From NCBI GenBank assembly GCA_004380135.1, contig QXCR01000185.1, positions 1 through 50,903 on the forward strand: DNA of 50,903 nucleotides. The letters are read 5' to 3'. How positions within the stretch are numbered: the first letter of the stretch is position 1; the number at the start of each line of letters is the position of its first letter. The translations under genes and the position numbers were made by a program. Shown piece by piece: positions 10,068 through 21,900 of the stretch. Below the pieces are notes generated by a model. That model worked only from the letters and a program-made list of their open reading frames with translations, did not search any database and was not told where the DNA came from. This DNA comes from Stemphylium vesicarium (taxonomy: Eukaryota > Ascomycota > Dothideomycetes > Pleosporales > Pleosporaceae).

Positions 10068-11805
10068 CTACGTGTTGCAGATAGGGGGTTAACGTACTGG
10101 AGTAGAGTTATCGTACAAACATGGTGGTGAGCACTGCGTGTAAGCCTAATATATCACCACAAATGACCCAGCCGTGAGTTGAGGCTAAGCACATGGAAAT
10201 GTCCGTCATCATCAGAGAAACTCGTCCGGTCGACGATGATCTGCGGCTTGCATTGAGCACACCCAATTCTGGACCGCAGATATCTACGTGCTGTACGGAG
10301 TCCTTGCGCGCCGTAACGCTATGGAGAACTGGAACAAGGGCTGGTGGCCACAAATTGGGTGCAGAATGTCGGCCATCGGCATTCCAGAAGGCCCGACCGA
10401 AGCTTTAAAGATGTACGAAGAAGCTTGGCAACACACATCATCTCGTACTTGTGAACAAAGGACGAATAGCCTCCGAGCGGTGACGGCCTCCGTTCAGGCT
10501 CCGTCGTGTCCATGTCACAACGCCTGATATGGAAGATTTGCGTTGGGACGGAGAGTTCTCTGGAGTTAAACGGGGTTTGAAGGGTAAGAAGACAAACGGA
10601 CGGATATACCTAAGCTGCAACGATCACGAACGGAACACTCTTAGGATGTTGGACGCTGCTATTTCTCCTTCAGCCGCTGTAGGGTCTTTTCCGCGTCAAG
10701 GTGAATGCCAATTTGATGTATTGGCGCATGCATGAGCGACGAATTTCCCATATCGACGCTCCCGTGTGACAAGTCATACCAGATCTCGCAATTTGGGACA
10801 ATGCTAGGTTACTTTCGGATCCATGATCAATTATAGTCCGTTTGTGTGGGCTTTAGTAGCGAAATAATAGTTGTACGGACTTTCGACACTGATTAGTGTA
10901 TTGAGGAGCGCTGTTTGATCATGTCGCTGATCACGAACCCCATAAAGAGCTGAGAGTAATCCAGCATCTCGCCACAAACAGAGAAAGCATGATGAAGGTG
11001 GAGCCTAGCGAAAGATCTGTCAAACAGTTGTTTCGCTAGAATGAATGGTAGTAGGCCATTAGCGCTGGTTAATGCTCGCGATTCGCAAGCCTTTTGAGTA
11101 ACTTTGCGGCGTAGCGTTACCACTCGGTGCCAGAAAGGATGTTCAGCAGGAAGCACCATTCGCTGCCGTCGCCGCGAAAGCAGCTCTGAGTTCCCGAGCG
11201 CGTTGCCGTTTAGGGCACTCCCAGTCGTGCGAGAGCGAGGGCGAGAACGTGGAGGTGATTCCGGAGTTAACAACAGCAGCCAGTCGCGGCGCCGACCCGG
11301 CGGGACAACCGAAAGCATGCAGGCAGGGTAGGCTCGGCACGTCCCCGCCTAACATCGCCCCTGATTCCTATCTGAAATGCAGGGCAGCGATGCATTTAAC
11401 CTTAAACATTACGGCTTATATATACTCTCACTCTTCGAAATCATGATTTGCAAGCTTTGTCTCCCTTCTAATTGGTCTTCGCTTTGGTGTACCGTCCATT
11501 GGCATCACCAGCATCATCTTACCTTTGCCCTCTCGTCGGCTTCACCACTAACATCCATGTTCAGTTGTGTCGACTTATACTCCCTCTATTTTCGATATCC
11601 GTATCTAACATCTAGTATTGTTGTCACTATCTTAGCGGGTAAGGAAATCAGTCACGACGGTGATAGGAGCTGAACGATGAGACAAAGTTGTCTAGATTGG
11701 TCTAAATCTAAGATTAAAATAATTCCTGGCGCTGTTCATGTGGCATAAAACTGGATATGAAACATATGCATCCCCTCAACTCTCTCCGTGTTCAAGCAAG
11801 TGCAT
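10068..11805. other. Gene-poor intergenic region
   Basis: About 1.7 kb between the SNG1-like gene and the 3' end of the next secreted-protein gene. Several short reading frames exist, but none shows a signal peptide, a domain or plausible splice structure. The first 100-150 bp should hold the SNG1-like promoter. Confidence 0.4.
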
Positions 11806-12368
11806 TTAGGCGACGCCGGTGACCTTGGTGGGGGTGATGGTGAAGTTCTGGAGCGGCGCGACGAACTGGTTGTAGATGGTCTCGTGGCAGCCGGTGAAGT
11901 TGTAGGCAGTGCTATCACCACATGTTAGTCTACGTTGTCAAGGAAGAATTGGTGGGAAGAAAAAAAAACTTACTTCTTCTCGGCGATCACATATCCGAAG
12001 CTGACCTCGATCTCGCTGGGGCCCGTTGAGCCGCCCTGTCCGGGGCTGGACTGCTCCCTCAAGTTGAACCTGGCGGCGACGCCGTTGTTGACGCCCTCAA
12101 GGAGCCGGCAGTTGCGGAAAGTGGAGGGAACGCTGAAGCTGCTGTCGTAGCCCTCCTCGGAGCCGCTGCAGTATGCCTTCACGCCGGCGGGGCCGTTCTC
12201 GACAGTGGGAATGGTGACGTTGAAGTCGTAGTAGCATCCGGCGCGGGCGCAGCCAGCGGACCAGCCCTCAACCTGCCAGTTCCAGCCCTCGGGGATGGCA
12301 ATCTGGCGAGCGACGGGGCCGGCGATGGCAGTGGATGCGAGAAGAGCGAGAGCGGTGAAGGAAACCAT
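11806..12368 (-). CDS. Small secreted protein, 166 aa, two exons
   Basis: Exon 1 is 12368-11974 and exon 2 is 11911-11806, with a 62-bp GTAAGT...TAG intron splitting one codon (phase 2). Reading through the intron would end the protein early at GAGAAGAAG-TAA. Residues 1-16 are a signal peptide (MVSFTALALLASTAIAG). The mature protein has few, spaced cysteines (CARAGC, YCSGS, NCRLL, GCHET) and Asn-Phe-Thr sequons near the end (YNFTGC, QNFTIT). A beta-rich fold is likely from the alternating pattern. It resembles fungal secreted proteins annotated as hypersensitive-response-inducing or hypothetical, but I cannot assign it firmly. A TATAAT-like element lies about 120 bp upstream (12495-12490). 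Confidence 0.8.
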
Positions 12369-14159
12369 TTTCGATTGTGTTTTGGTGTCGATTGTTTATT
12401 GGGAGGTCGAGAAGTTGTAGTTGGGTGGTGGTAGAGTGTGTGAGTTTGGAGTTGGAATGGTTAAAAAACAGCGGATGGGATGGGTATCTATTATACTGGA
12501 CATTCGAGCCGATGATTCCCATCAGAACTCACTAGCCCGGGCCGATCGATTAATTGTCTCTCGTGTTTGATCACGAAGTTTACTGTTCTTAGGGCTGTGC
12601 ACGTCATCGTGCACCGAGATCGCCAGCCGAGGTAGCCGTTTACAGGGAGCTAACTAACGGGTCGACCAGGGCGCATCCATGCACTAGCCACCTTTCAAGC
12701 ACTACGGTCCGAATCGATACTATATTTGGGAGAAAACGTCTATGCCCTCGCCACAAGGCGAACAGTGAGTTGTGTGATTGTGATCAATGCGTTAGCAGGA
12801 GCGACATTTCTAGAAGGCACAAGATCACTTTGTGGCACTGGACTTCAACGACCTCGAAACATCCTACTTGTGGCTTAGTCGCCTTTTAGTGATCTCTCCA
12901 GAAGTTTGGTCGGATGCCGCCTACCGTTTTACGAGGTCACCCACAACTTAGGAGTCTTGTCTTATGCCCTGTGACATACATAGTGTCCTGGCTGCCCTAG
13001 CGCATTCGCTCAACAGACGTCATTCTTGGGCAATAGTTTAACCGCGGTACCAAAGGCCATCTCGTATTCCCCACGATCAAGGGGGTTTCTCCGGTTTTGC
13101 AGTCGTATCAACGACACCTAAATCTCTAGTCCGGAATCATGTTCCAAGATTATTCCCGGTTATATCATTGGAAATGTACATCATGATGGCATCTCGCACT
13201 GTGCACCGCCACGTCTCCAAGTTCCTTCACATCAGAAGTCAAACTTTCTCCAGCCTCTTCCTGGGAGTAAACCAGAACCCTTATTTGCACAACCATGCCG
13301 CAATAGAGGCATCTGAGGATAACCTGCATGCCAGTTCTGAGGTCAGTTCGGACTAACGATTACCTTACTAGGTTAGAGTCGCATCGTACAACGGCGCAGT
13401 GTAGATCTGGAGTCAACCCGTCGAGTCGAAGTCTCCAGTATTTCGCTTCGACCGAACCCAAATACGGTGCGGTTGTCGCATGTGGTTTCCCTGAACAATC
13501 CGGAGCAGTGCTAGTCATCGGTGAATTTGAATGACGTCCAGCCCAGTATTACGAACGTATACGACACTAAGAGACAGAATGGTGAGTGTTTGTTCCGCAT
13601 GTTCATCAAGGCGTTGTACGACGGACCCAACACATAACGTCACATGAAGGCCCGAGCATATCGAGTATGGAACCTGCCAGAAAGGTGCTCGAAATAGTAG
13701 CTGAGCACAGCCAACATCAGAGACGAAGCATTTTACGTACGCGGCATCCGCAGCAGCGATAGGAAAAAGAATATCATGTTCTCGTTTTGCGTAAGCCAGA
13801 TGAATGACTATCGCTGAGACATTGGCTCGTATCATGAGTGAACAAATGCCCAATTCTAGACCGTATCATGCATTCCTGGAAGGTATACACAAAGACATGG
13901 TTATGGAAACCAAAATAATAATGATAATACTAATAATAGTCATAGCCCAAGTTGGTAAAGCCCTCTACCAGTCTCCGATAAGCTCGCTGAAAGAATGAAT
14001 GTATCACGTATCCTCGACGTAGCCCATGGGCGCCGTATCATGAACGAGCGAAAAGCAACCATGTACGAACCCCGCATTCCACAATCCAATCTGCACAACT
14101 ACCATAACTCGCATTCAACAAGCTAAAATTACCAGCACCTCTCAGGATCAATACAATCC
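12369..14159. other. Gene-poor intergenic region
   Basis: The first about 150 bp (12369-12520) is the promoter and leader of the minus-strand secreted protein gene. The remainder holds an AAT-type microsatellite at about 13911-13940 and no recognisable gene on either strand. Confidence 0.4.
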
Positions 14160-15650
14160 CTATGGCTTCCACCCCCCAGTCCTCGTCCTGAACAAACCCT
14201 CCGGATCCACATCCCCCGCAACCCTCCTCGCAAGCTCCCTCCCTTTGGGCCTCAGCCTCCCAAAGTAATCCTGCCTATAAAACCCATAATTCATAAAAAG
14301 CGGTAAATACGCCTCGGGCAACAAACCCTCATCCTGCCACTTCAGCACCCTCTCCCTGACACCACCATATGTAGCTTCCATGATATCCGCCATGCGCTGA
14401 TACAGCGTCTGAGGCGTAAACGCATAGTTCATCTCAATAATAACGCGATCAACACCATCATCCGCATCGATGAGATCAGGGCCGCGCTGACGCGCTTTCT
14501 TTGCGATGAGCTTAGGGAACGGTTGCCAAGCGATCGAGGCCACGATACCCGGGACAAGCAGCGTGGTAGCTGAGACGTTGCGCCAGTGGGAATGCAGTGT
14601 TTGCATGATGTCTGCGCCGTTGGCAGCGGAGGGGAGGGGAATAGTTTCCGTGGCTATGTCTACGACGTTTCCTTTTATCACGACCCAGTTACTCAGCGCC
14701 ATTAGGTCGGCGTAGGTGCGCATCCGCGTTGTGTCGAGCAGGGGGTTTACGTCTGTGAAGTTTGCGAAGAGGCCTGGTGGTGGCGAGGGGCCGTCGTAGA
14801 AGAGGAAGATAATCCACGAGTCGACGATGTTGACGTTTGTGCGTTCTGCAGTTACGATCACGGCGGCTTTTTCGTCGGAGTTGTACTCGGTCCAGTCGCG
14901 CACTGCGCGGAGTAGCTGTGCGTCTTTCTCGGGCGTGCGCAGGTACACGAGGTTGCCGCCCCACACGGCGCCCTGGCGGTGCGCTTGCAGTTTGTAGTTT
15001 GTTACGATGCCAAAGTTGTTGCCGCCGCCTTTGAGCGCGATGAATAGGTCGCGGTAATTGTCGTCTCGGATGTGCCCGATGGTGCCGTTGGCGAAGACGA
15101 TCTCGTACTCGAGCACGCTGGAGGCGGACCATCCGTACTGCGTTGACATGTAGCTGAGACCTCCACCGAGCACCAGACCTCCGACTCCGGTGTTTCCTAT
15201 CCGGCCGCCGACAAACGTCCAGCCTGAGCCTTGCAGTTTGGCTGCGAGACCGTCGAGTCGGTTGCCCGGACCGACGTCGACGATGCCTGTTTCGCTGTCC
15301 AGGTCCGCTTGGTCGAACTTCTCCATGGCGATGAGAGGGCCTCCTGCAACACTGCTCCAGCCATTGTTTGGATTGTGACCGCCAGACTTGACAGCAAAGG
15401 GCTCAGTGGTATTGACAAGGATCTTCATCACCTCCGATACCTCTTCCGCCGTCTTGGGGAAGATGATACATGACGGCAAGAGAGCAGAGCATGAAGTTGA
15501 CCAATACTGCGTTTGCTCCTCAATATAGGCTAGGTCAAGAGCGTATGTAATGTCGATGTGGCCAAGGCTCGCAACCGTCGAACAGGTGTCGGCACGGATG
15601 CCATGAGGTAGTGCAATGGCACATAAGACGTAGAGAACTTGGAACAACAT
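14160..15650 (-). CDS. Secreted FAD-linked oxidase (PCMH-type, berberine-bridge-like)
   Basis: Single exon, 496 aa. Signal peptide is about residues 1-20, followed by the N-terminal FAD-binding domain: SCIIFPKTAEEVSEVMKI, then SGGHNPNNGWSS with His92 as the probable 8-alpha-histidyl FAD attachment site. Next come GNTGVGGLVLGGGLSYMSTQYGW (residues 152-174) and YRDLFIALKGGGNNFGIVT. In bicovalent berberine-bridge enzymes the GN-x-x-VGG loop carries a Cys linked to FAD. Here the loop is GNTGVGG with no Cys, so only a single covalent link is expected. A substrate domain and the C-terminal MNYGFYRQDYFGRLRPKGRELARR, close to the family's YYG/PRF-like end, follow. Such enzymes oxidise sugars, alkaloids or secondary metabolites. 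No biosynthetic cluster is seen around it. Confidence 0.85.
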   Translation of the reverse strand: MLFQVLYVLCAIALPHGIRADTCSTVASLGHIDITYALDLAYIEEQTQYWSTSCSALLPSCIIFPKTAEEVSEVMKILVNTTEPFAVKSGGHNPNNGWSSVAGGPLIAMEKFDQADLDSETGIVDVGPGNRLDGLAAKLQGSGWTFVGGRIGNTGVGGLVLGGGLSYMSTQYGWSASSVLEYEIVFANGTIGHIRDDNYRDLFIALKGGGNNFGIVTNYKLQAHRQGAVWGGNLVYLRTPEKDAQLLRAVRDWTEYNSDEKAAVIVTAERTNVNIVDSWIIFLFYDGPSPPPGLFANFTDVNPLLDTTRMRTYADLMALSNWVVIKGNVVDIATETIPLPSAANGADIMQTLHSHWRNVSATTLLVPGIVASIAWQPFPKLIAKKARQRGPDLIDADDGVDRVIIEMNYAFTPQTLYQRMADIMEATYGGVRERVLKWQDEGLLPEAYLPLFMNYGFYRQDYFGRLRPKGRELARRVAGDVDPEGLFRTRTGGWKP

Positions 15651-18600
15651 TTGGATACAACAAGACGAGCCTCTTTTTCGAATTGGTCGATATACTTGTG
15701 GTAATCTTTAGGGTAATTTATACATTGTGCGAGGTTTTGAGGGGTAGTGACGTAGATTCCCGACGACAGTAGTCGCATGTGCCCCGAGTAATTATTCTGA
15801 CAACTGCTCATCCATACAGAAGTTTGGAGACGAACCGCACATGAACCGGGTTGTGAAGGTAGTACAGGTTCTGGCACGCATGAGGATCTTTCCTAGTTCA
15901 ATACGACCTACATATCGACAAAGGCTCGACAATTGCATCCATTCATTGGTGTGGCTTGAGACTGAAGTACATGGAGTGCATTGAATATTGACGGCCATAT
16001 TGTTGCAGAGCCAAGGAGTCAGCCCTGTTCCTGACAAGCCCGAAAGTTGCTCACCGTTGGCGTCCCCAGTGTCTGTGCGAGTGAGATGAGCCGGATGGAG
16101 ACCTCACCAGGAGTCCCTGTAAAGCTTCCAAGCCGTAGTGATAGCGCGTTAATGTGCCTTTCGCCTGCTCGGCTGGGCCAGACGCCAGGTTTGCAAGCGA
16201 CCGACTGCCCAAAATCGACGGTTAACCCCAGGATCAGGGTATCCAAAAGAAAACACAGGGATGTCCGATAATTGAATAGTCGCGTGAGGTGTTGGGATGT
16301 CTTGGTACCTCGCATCCGCAATCTAGACACATCGGCTGAATGCACAGTAGCTCGCTTCGCCGTTGTGCAACACGCAAACTGGGTATACCCGCTGCAGGTG
16401 TAAGAACGAATACGAGGTGCAGAACCACGGAGAGGTAATATCTGAACCTGCTTTGGTCATTAGCGCAGTATCTGCTCGCCGAGAGACGTGAAACTTATGG
16501 AAAAAAAGGTGGCCGTTCCGAAGAATGGCCAGATGAACCACCCACAACAGCCCCGCATTACGCACTCCCATTTCCACACCAATAACAATGCGCAACCTCG
16601 GTTTTGGCAATAAGTCGCTGCTGCATCCCATGTCATGACGAAAACAACGTTGCGAACGAGGATGGTGTGATGACGGCGAAGCAGAAGCGGACAATGGCAA
16701 AAATAGCCCGCACAACTCATCCAGGCAATGTCGACGGACAGGTCTAGACCTTGAGCCTCACTCTTGAGAGGTCCCATCTCCAAAGCATGATGCGAGAAGC
16801 GGTACGTTGTGGCTATCGTTGTATCGCCGATCTACTGTCGCTTGTCCACCATTTCTTCTCGCTCGGTCGTCTTGGCGAGCGCCATTCCAAAGAACACAGT
16901 TGGATGTTACCACATGCACGAGACGCGCAAAAGTTATGGTGCTTCCATACGAACCGTCGACCCATCTCCGTTGGTATCCTTGCTCCTCCACGCAGCAAGA
17001 TCATCGTCCTCGTGAATTGAGACTTGTCAATGACAAAACCCTAGTCGAACAACATGACGATCACATAGCTTCCTTCTTGTGACTCCGTCTTCTCTAGTTG
17101 CTAAGCCAGGAAGCTTCTCTCTGAATGTGATGGCATGACTCTCGGAGACTAGTCTTTGTTTCCGCTCCGTCTTCAACAAGTGGAAGCGAAGGGCATGATG
17201 ATACGGACAAAGGACATCCTCAAAAGCCGCATTGGCGATCGTAACAGCCGAAAGACCGTTCGACCGAAGGGGGTAAACGCTTGCTCATTAAAATGCACGC
17301 TGAACGTACATGTTGGCAATTAACGCGACTGGTCGGATATCGCCGTGGGGCGAGCAGTGTCGAATGATAAAAATCGTGACACAGACTTCGTGACAGTACA
17401 GACGACGTAAGAGGTTGGAGATTTGATCAGGATTTCCATCCTTGTAGAAGAAATGCGCTGGCGTCTTCGTCGCAAGGCAGCACAATCTGGCTCGGACCTA
17501 GTTGTCGCACAGTACAAACGCTGCGTACCCAGCCCAACACACGTGGACCATTCGGACCATGCAAACATGAACTTCAAGACATCGGATCCGGAGCGTGACG
17601 GTGCGCCATTGATGATAATACCAACCTGAGACGCATTGAGACCTCGCTGGGCTTTCGCCTTTCCGACGAGTGGATCCCGCGCCAGCCGAAGCCAAGACAA
17701 GTCGATGTATCTGTATGTGAGGCTGGACAAAAGTCAACACCGTGTTCTTCTTCCGTCTATCCGCTGTATGTCTGATATCTGATAGGGACGTGGTGATAGT
17801 CGGTGCTTGGTATTGCAACTCCCGTGCGAGTTCCAGAAACGAGTAGCCTGCGTGTTTGCGGAATTCCAGAGCCAAAAGTCGATACTCGAGCGAGGCGACC
17901 GGCAAATCTCATCAAAACTCTCCTCTGAACATCATCGTGCTTGTCGTGAAGCTATCCATAGTGACCAGAGTCTGTTGCACGGATGAGATGCCGACGTGGC
18001 CTTCATACGAAGACTTTAATACCCCAACAGGCACATGTCATCTCAATTTGAGCTCACGCTCCCGTACCTCGAGCCTCCCTTTTGCACAACAAAGCTGGAC
18101 AGGCCGCCACAAACGTGAGGCGTCTTGCAAAGGGCTAATCGGAAGGTCGGCGACATGACCGCGAGACTGTTCGTTTAGCATAAAGCGACAACGAATACCA
18201 GGATAAGATTAGGGTTAAGATCCGAGCCTGCCCTCCTCACGCACAACCTCAAAAGAGGCGCACGAGCAACATCGACGACCCATTGAGACCATGCTATGAG
18301 GCTCGGGTGTGTGTCGGCCGTGCTAGTACGTGAGGCGCGGACGAACCGCATTCCAGATGGAAGACAGACATCGGTGACTGTGGGAAGAGTGGCATGCGTG
18401 GTGCTTGCAAGCAAGCGAGAGAAGAAGTGGTGTCCCAGAGGGGCGTTACGCGACCGTCCCGCTGTCATTGACATGGCCAGATTTTGTTACAGACGCGTAC
18501 GAGATTCAGAGTCTGATCGAGACGCGATGGAAAGCGGTAGCAGTTAATTAGAAATGAACGCCGTGTAATGATGGGGTTGTTGGGGGTGGTGTGTGTTGGA

Positions 18601-18934
18601 GTCTCTCCGCCGGGCCAGGAGGGCGACGCGTCTCTGCCAAGGAATTCGTTCCCCTCTCGCGTCATGGTGGCGCTAGCACGTGCGCACCATCTTTCTCTGA
18701 CTAATCAGCAGTATCCTCTCCAGAGGACGACCACCATTACTTGATCGCAAGGACTATGCACTGCGAGTGGTTTAAAACCAATTTAAACAAATACCAAGTG
18801 CGCCGCGGAAATTGGAGACGCCCATTTCGTCTACGGGACGATCCTGAGTAGCTGCTTTCGCTCAAGAGCAGACTGTGCGCAGCCGCCCGAGACCAATCAT
18901 ACACCGCAAAAGAGATAGAGAGAATTCGTTGAGA
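15651..18934. other. 3.3 kb gene-poor region
   Basis: Short frames occur on both strands but none shows recognisable domains, a signal peptide followed by consistent splice sites, or repeats. No tRNA B-box-like sequence was noticed. The left end presumably holds the oxidase promoter and the right end that of the RTP1-like gene. It may be decayed DNA, a non-coding RNA region or genes I cannot recognise. Confidence 0.35.
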
Positions 18935-21900
18935 ATGGGAGCCATCGAAGACGCCGTGGATGCCGCAGCCAACTTCGTCGGGCCCTTTGTTGACAAAGAG
19001 CGTAAATACAGTGGTGATGTCGCCACCGACATCCTCGTAGGACAGGCCATTTCGCACCTTCAAGCCATCAACACAGCGGACCTAGCCGCAGATCCAAATG
19101 CGCCCTATGATGCCTCACTCGCCGGTGTTGTGTACGGTCTACTAGATCTGCTCGTCTCGCTGGCTATAATACCACGGTTAACGTCCGGAGTAGCATTCAG
19201 CCAGCGACCCCGATCAGTGTTGACTGCCATCATCTTCACGCCACCGAACCACGACATGGAGTCGCTAGGCGCCGTCATTTCAGCCATGTTGCCTATTATA
19301 CAGCAAAAGGGTTCCGGTGTGCAGCCTCTGGTTTCGCAGAGAATCCTCCCAGACATCATATCCGCACTGGTCGAGCTATGCTTTTCTCCCAAGTCTCCCG
19401 AGGCCACGAGATCGACGTACGCGGTTGCATACCAGACTACAATGGAAGATACGCCGACGTCGCAGCTGCTCCCCATTTTGACCACGTTTCTGCAACAGCC
19501 TCTTCCCGGCTGGCTTAAACCCATCGTCTCAAAGGAGCTGTCGCTGGTCCCGCTTCGAACCCAAGGCGTCCGCCACACCATCGAGTTCCTCGCCTTGTCG
19601 TACCTGTCAAAGAACTCGCACGTACCCGAAGGCGCATCAGGACCGCAGTCGCAGATCCCAATTCCACTGGAGGCCATCACGCAGGCGACGAAATTGCTGG
19701 TGCTTCCCCCAAGCGGCATCACGCAAGAGGATTGGTTCAAGAAGCTTGCGCCGCAACTACTGCATTTGCTTGATGGGCACGAGGGCAAGGAGCTTTGCCG
19801 CGCTGCGGGCCAGATAATAGCGGGCGGCATACTAAGCAAGAAGACGACAGGTGCGCCTGGCACTGTGGGTTGGGATATCTTCGCCAGCTCATCCTTACTC
19901 GCCATCAATCCAAAGACCACACCTACCCCAGTGTCTCAACCCAGCGGCAAAGACACCGTCGTCGTGCCAGAAAACGACCTGAAACTCGCACTCCGCCGGC
20001 TCAAAATCATCTCGACTTCATACTCCCACGCCGGCCTCATAAAACGCCTAATCAGCCCCCTCCTACTCCCTCTCTGGGCCCTAATAAACTACACCAAGAC
20101 ACGACTTTCACTCGACAAAGAATGGAGCGCACTGCCAACATCGCTCATATCACGATACATGGAAGTAGCCAGCGACGCTCGGCAAATCGACAATCTATCT
20201 CAGAACCTTTTCTGGGACGGAGACACCACCTGGACGTTTGGCCCAGGGTCAGAAGGTGGAGTCGAGATACGGCGTCGCCCGCACTCGACGTCGAAGAGTG
20301 AGAATATGGCTACGATGGAAGGAATCCTAGGCCAAATTAGCGACCTGGATAACCGCGTTAGTGTGCTGGTATCGATCATGGCAGACGCAGGTATACCTGA
20401 TGGCGTCGCTGCATCTGTGTTCCTCGGCGCGACGAAGCGGTGGCTCGCGCCAGACAAGAAGACCAAGAACGAGGCTAAATCTTTCCTTCTCACAGACGAC
20501 GATACAATGCGCGATCCCCTCGCCGCGCTCATCGACGCAAAGTTCTCCGAAGCACTAGCGCGCCGTTTCCGAGAGCAATTCGTGCGGAGTCCGCAGCACA
20601 TACTCGAGCTCATGGCGCAGCTCATCGACAACTTTGTCGCCGAGCACAAGGATGGCGTGCACCGTGCGGCGAGGAAGGAGTGGGGTAGTAAACGCGCTAT
20701 GCTGGAGACTATTGTGCAGAAGAAGGATGGCTCAGCGGCGAAGGGGGAGGAAGAATCTGCGAATGAAGATTTGGTGTCTTTCGCGTTAAGTATAATCAAC
20801 ACGGTAGTAGCATCGGCCGGGTTCAAGAAGACGGCGGAGGTGACAGAGACGCTGCAAAGCCTTCTCCCTTCACTGGCATATCTCTCGCAGTCGCAGGCGG
20901 AGTCGCAGGCGGAGACAACATCACCATCACGCATACCATCCTTGATCAGCAATGCCGCAACCGCACTCCTCCACCTCATTGCCCCCGCGCCCTCGTCCCC
21001 CTCCGGTACCGAAACCGCAACAAAAACAACAGACCCGCTAGCCGCCCACCGCACGCAACTGCAAACCTGCCTCGCAGAACTGCAGTCCCCGGATCCGCCA
21101 AACCGCACCTGGGCGCTGAACACCATACACGCTATGCTCAAAACCGCTGCTGCATTCCCCGTCTTCGACGTACCCTCGCTGACACACATGCTCCTTTCCT
21201 CTTCCCTGGCCGACCCAGAAACGTACGTCCATCTCGCTGCGATACCAGTCCTCGTTACACTAGCGACGCGCGCACCGAAGCCCGCGGTAGGTATCCTGGT
21301 CGATGCTTTCATCGACGTTGATGAGCGGGCGCTGAGACTCGCGAGGGGAAAGCAGACAGAAGAGAAGGAACGGGAGTTGAGGGATGCGTTGGATTTCAGG
21401 CTGCGTGTGGGCGAAGTGCTGAGTGAGTTTGTTGGGGGGGATAAGTTCTGGCTGGCGCGCGACGAGTACGCGCTGCGGTATGCGTGTGTGAAGCAGGTGG
21501 CTGAAGCGTGTCTCTCGCTGGCTAGTCGACGGGGTCAGCGCGCCAAGACACTCTCAGCGCGCAACCAAGTCGCAGACAGTGAGCGTGTGTTGAGAGAGGA
21601 GGGTGAAGCAGCGTGGGGTGGTCCGATACCCAACATTTTCGAACCCGACGGCGCAGACCCGCAGGAGCAAGCAGACTACGTTGCGCTACAAAAGATTGTG
21701 CGTGGTTGGGAACATACCGGCATCGAGGAGGACGTCAGAGTGCGCGCGTCTGCGTTTAGTGTTTTGTCGATTGTTTTTGAGCACCGGCTGGATGTGCTGA
21801 GGCAACCGTTGATTGACGCAGCGCTGCAGATGGTGCTTCTCATTCTCACTGTGGAGAGAAGCGACGAAAAGGCTTTGTTGCGGCGCGCTGCCGTGCTCGT

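Noticed and set aside
17320..17905. Overlapping frames of about 136 residues in the gene-poor region
   Set aside because: No domains, no signal peptide, no consistent splice sites and several frames of similar length overlap, as expected by chance.
20200..21312. 370-residue open frame antisense to the RTP1-like gene
   Set aside because: It lies wholly inside a conserved coding region on the other strand. Its Ser/Ala/Arg-rich composition is that of an antisense shadow.
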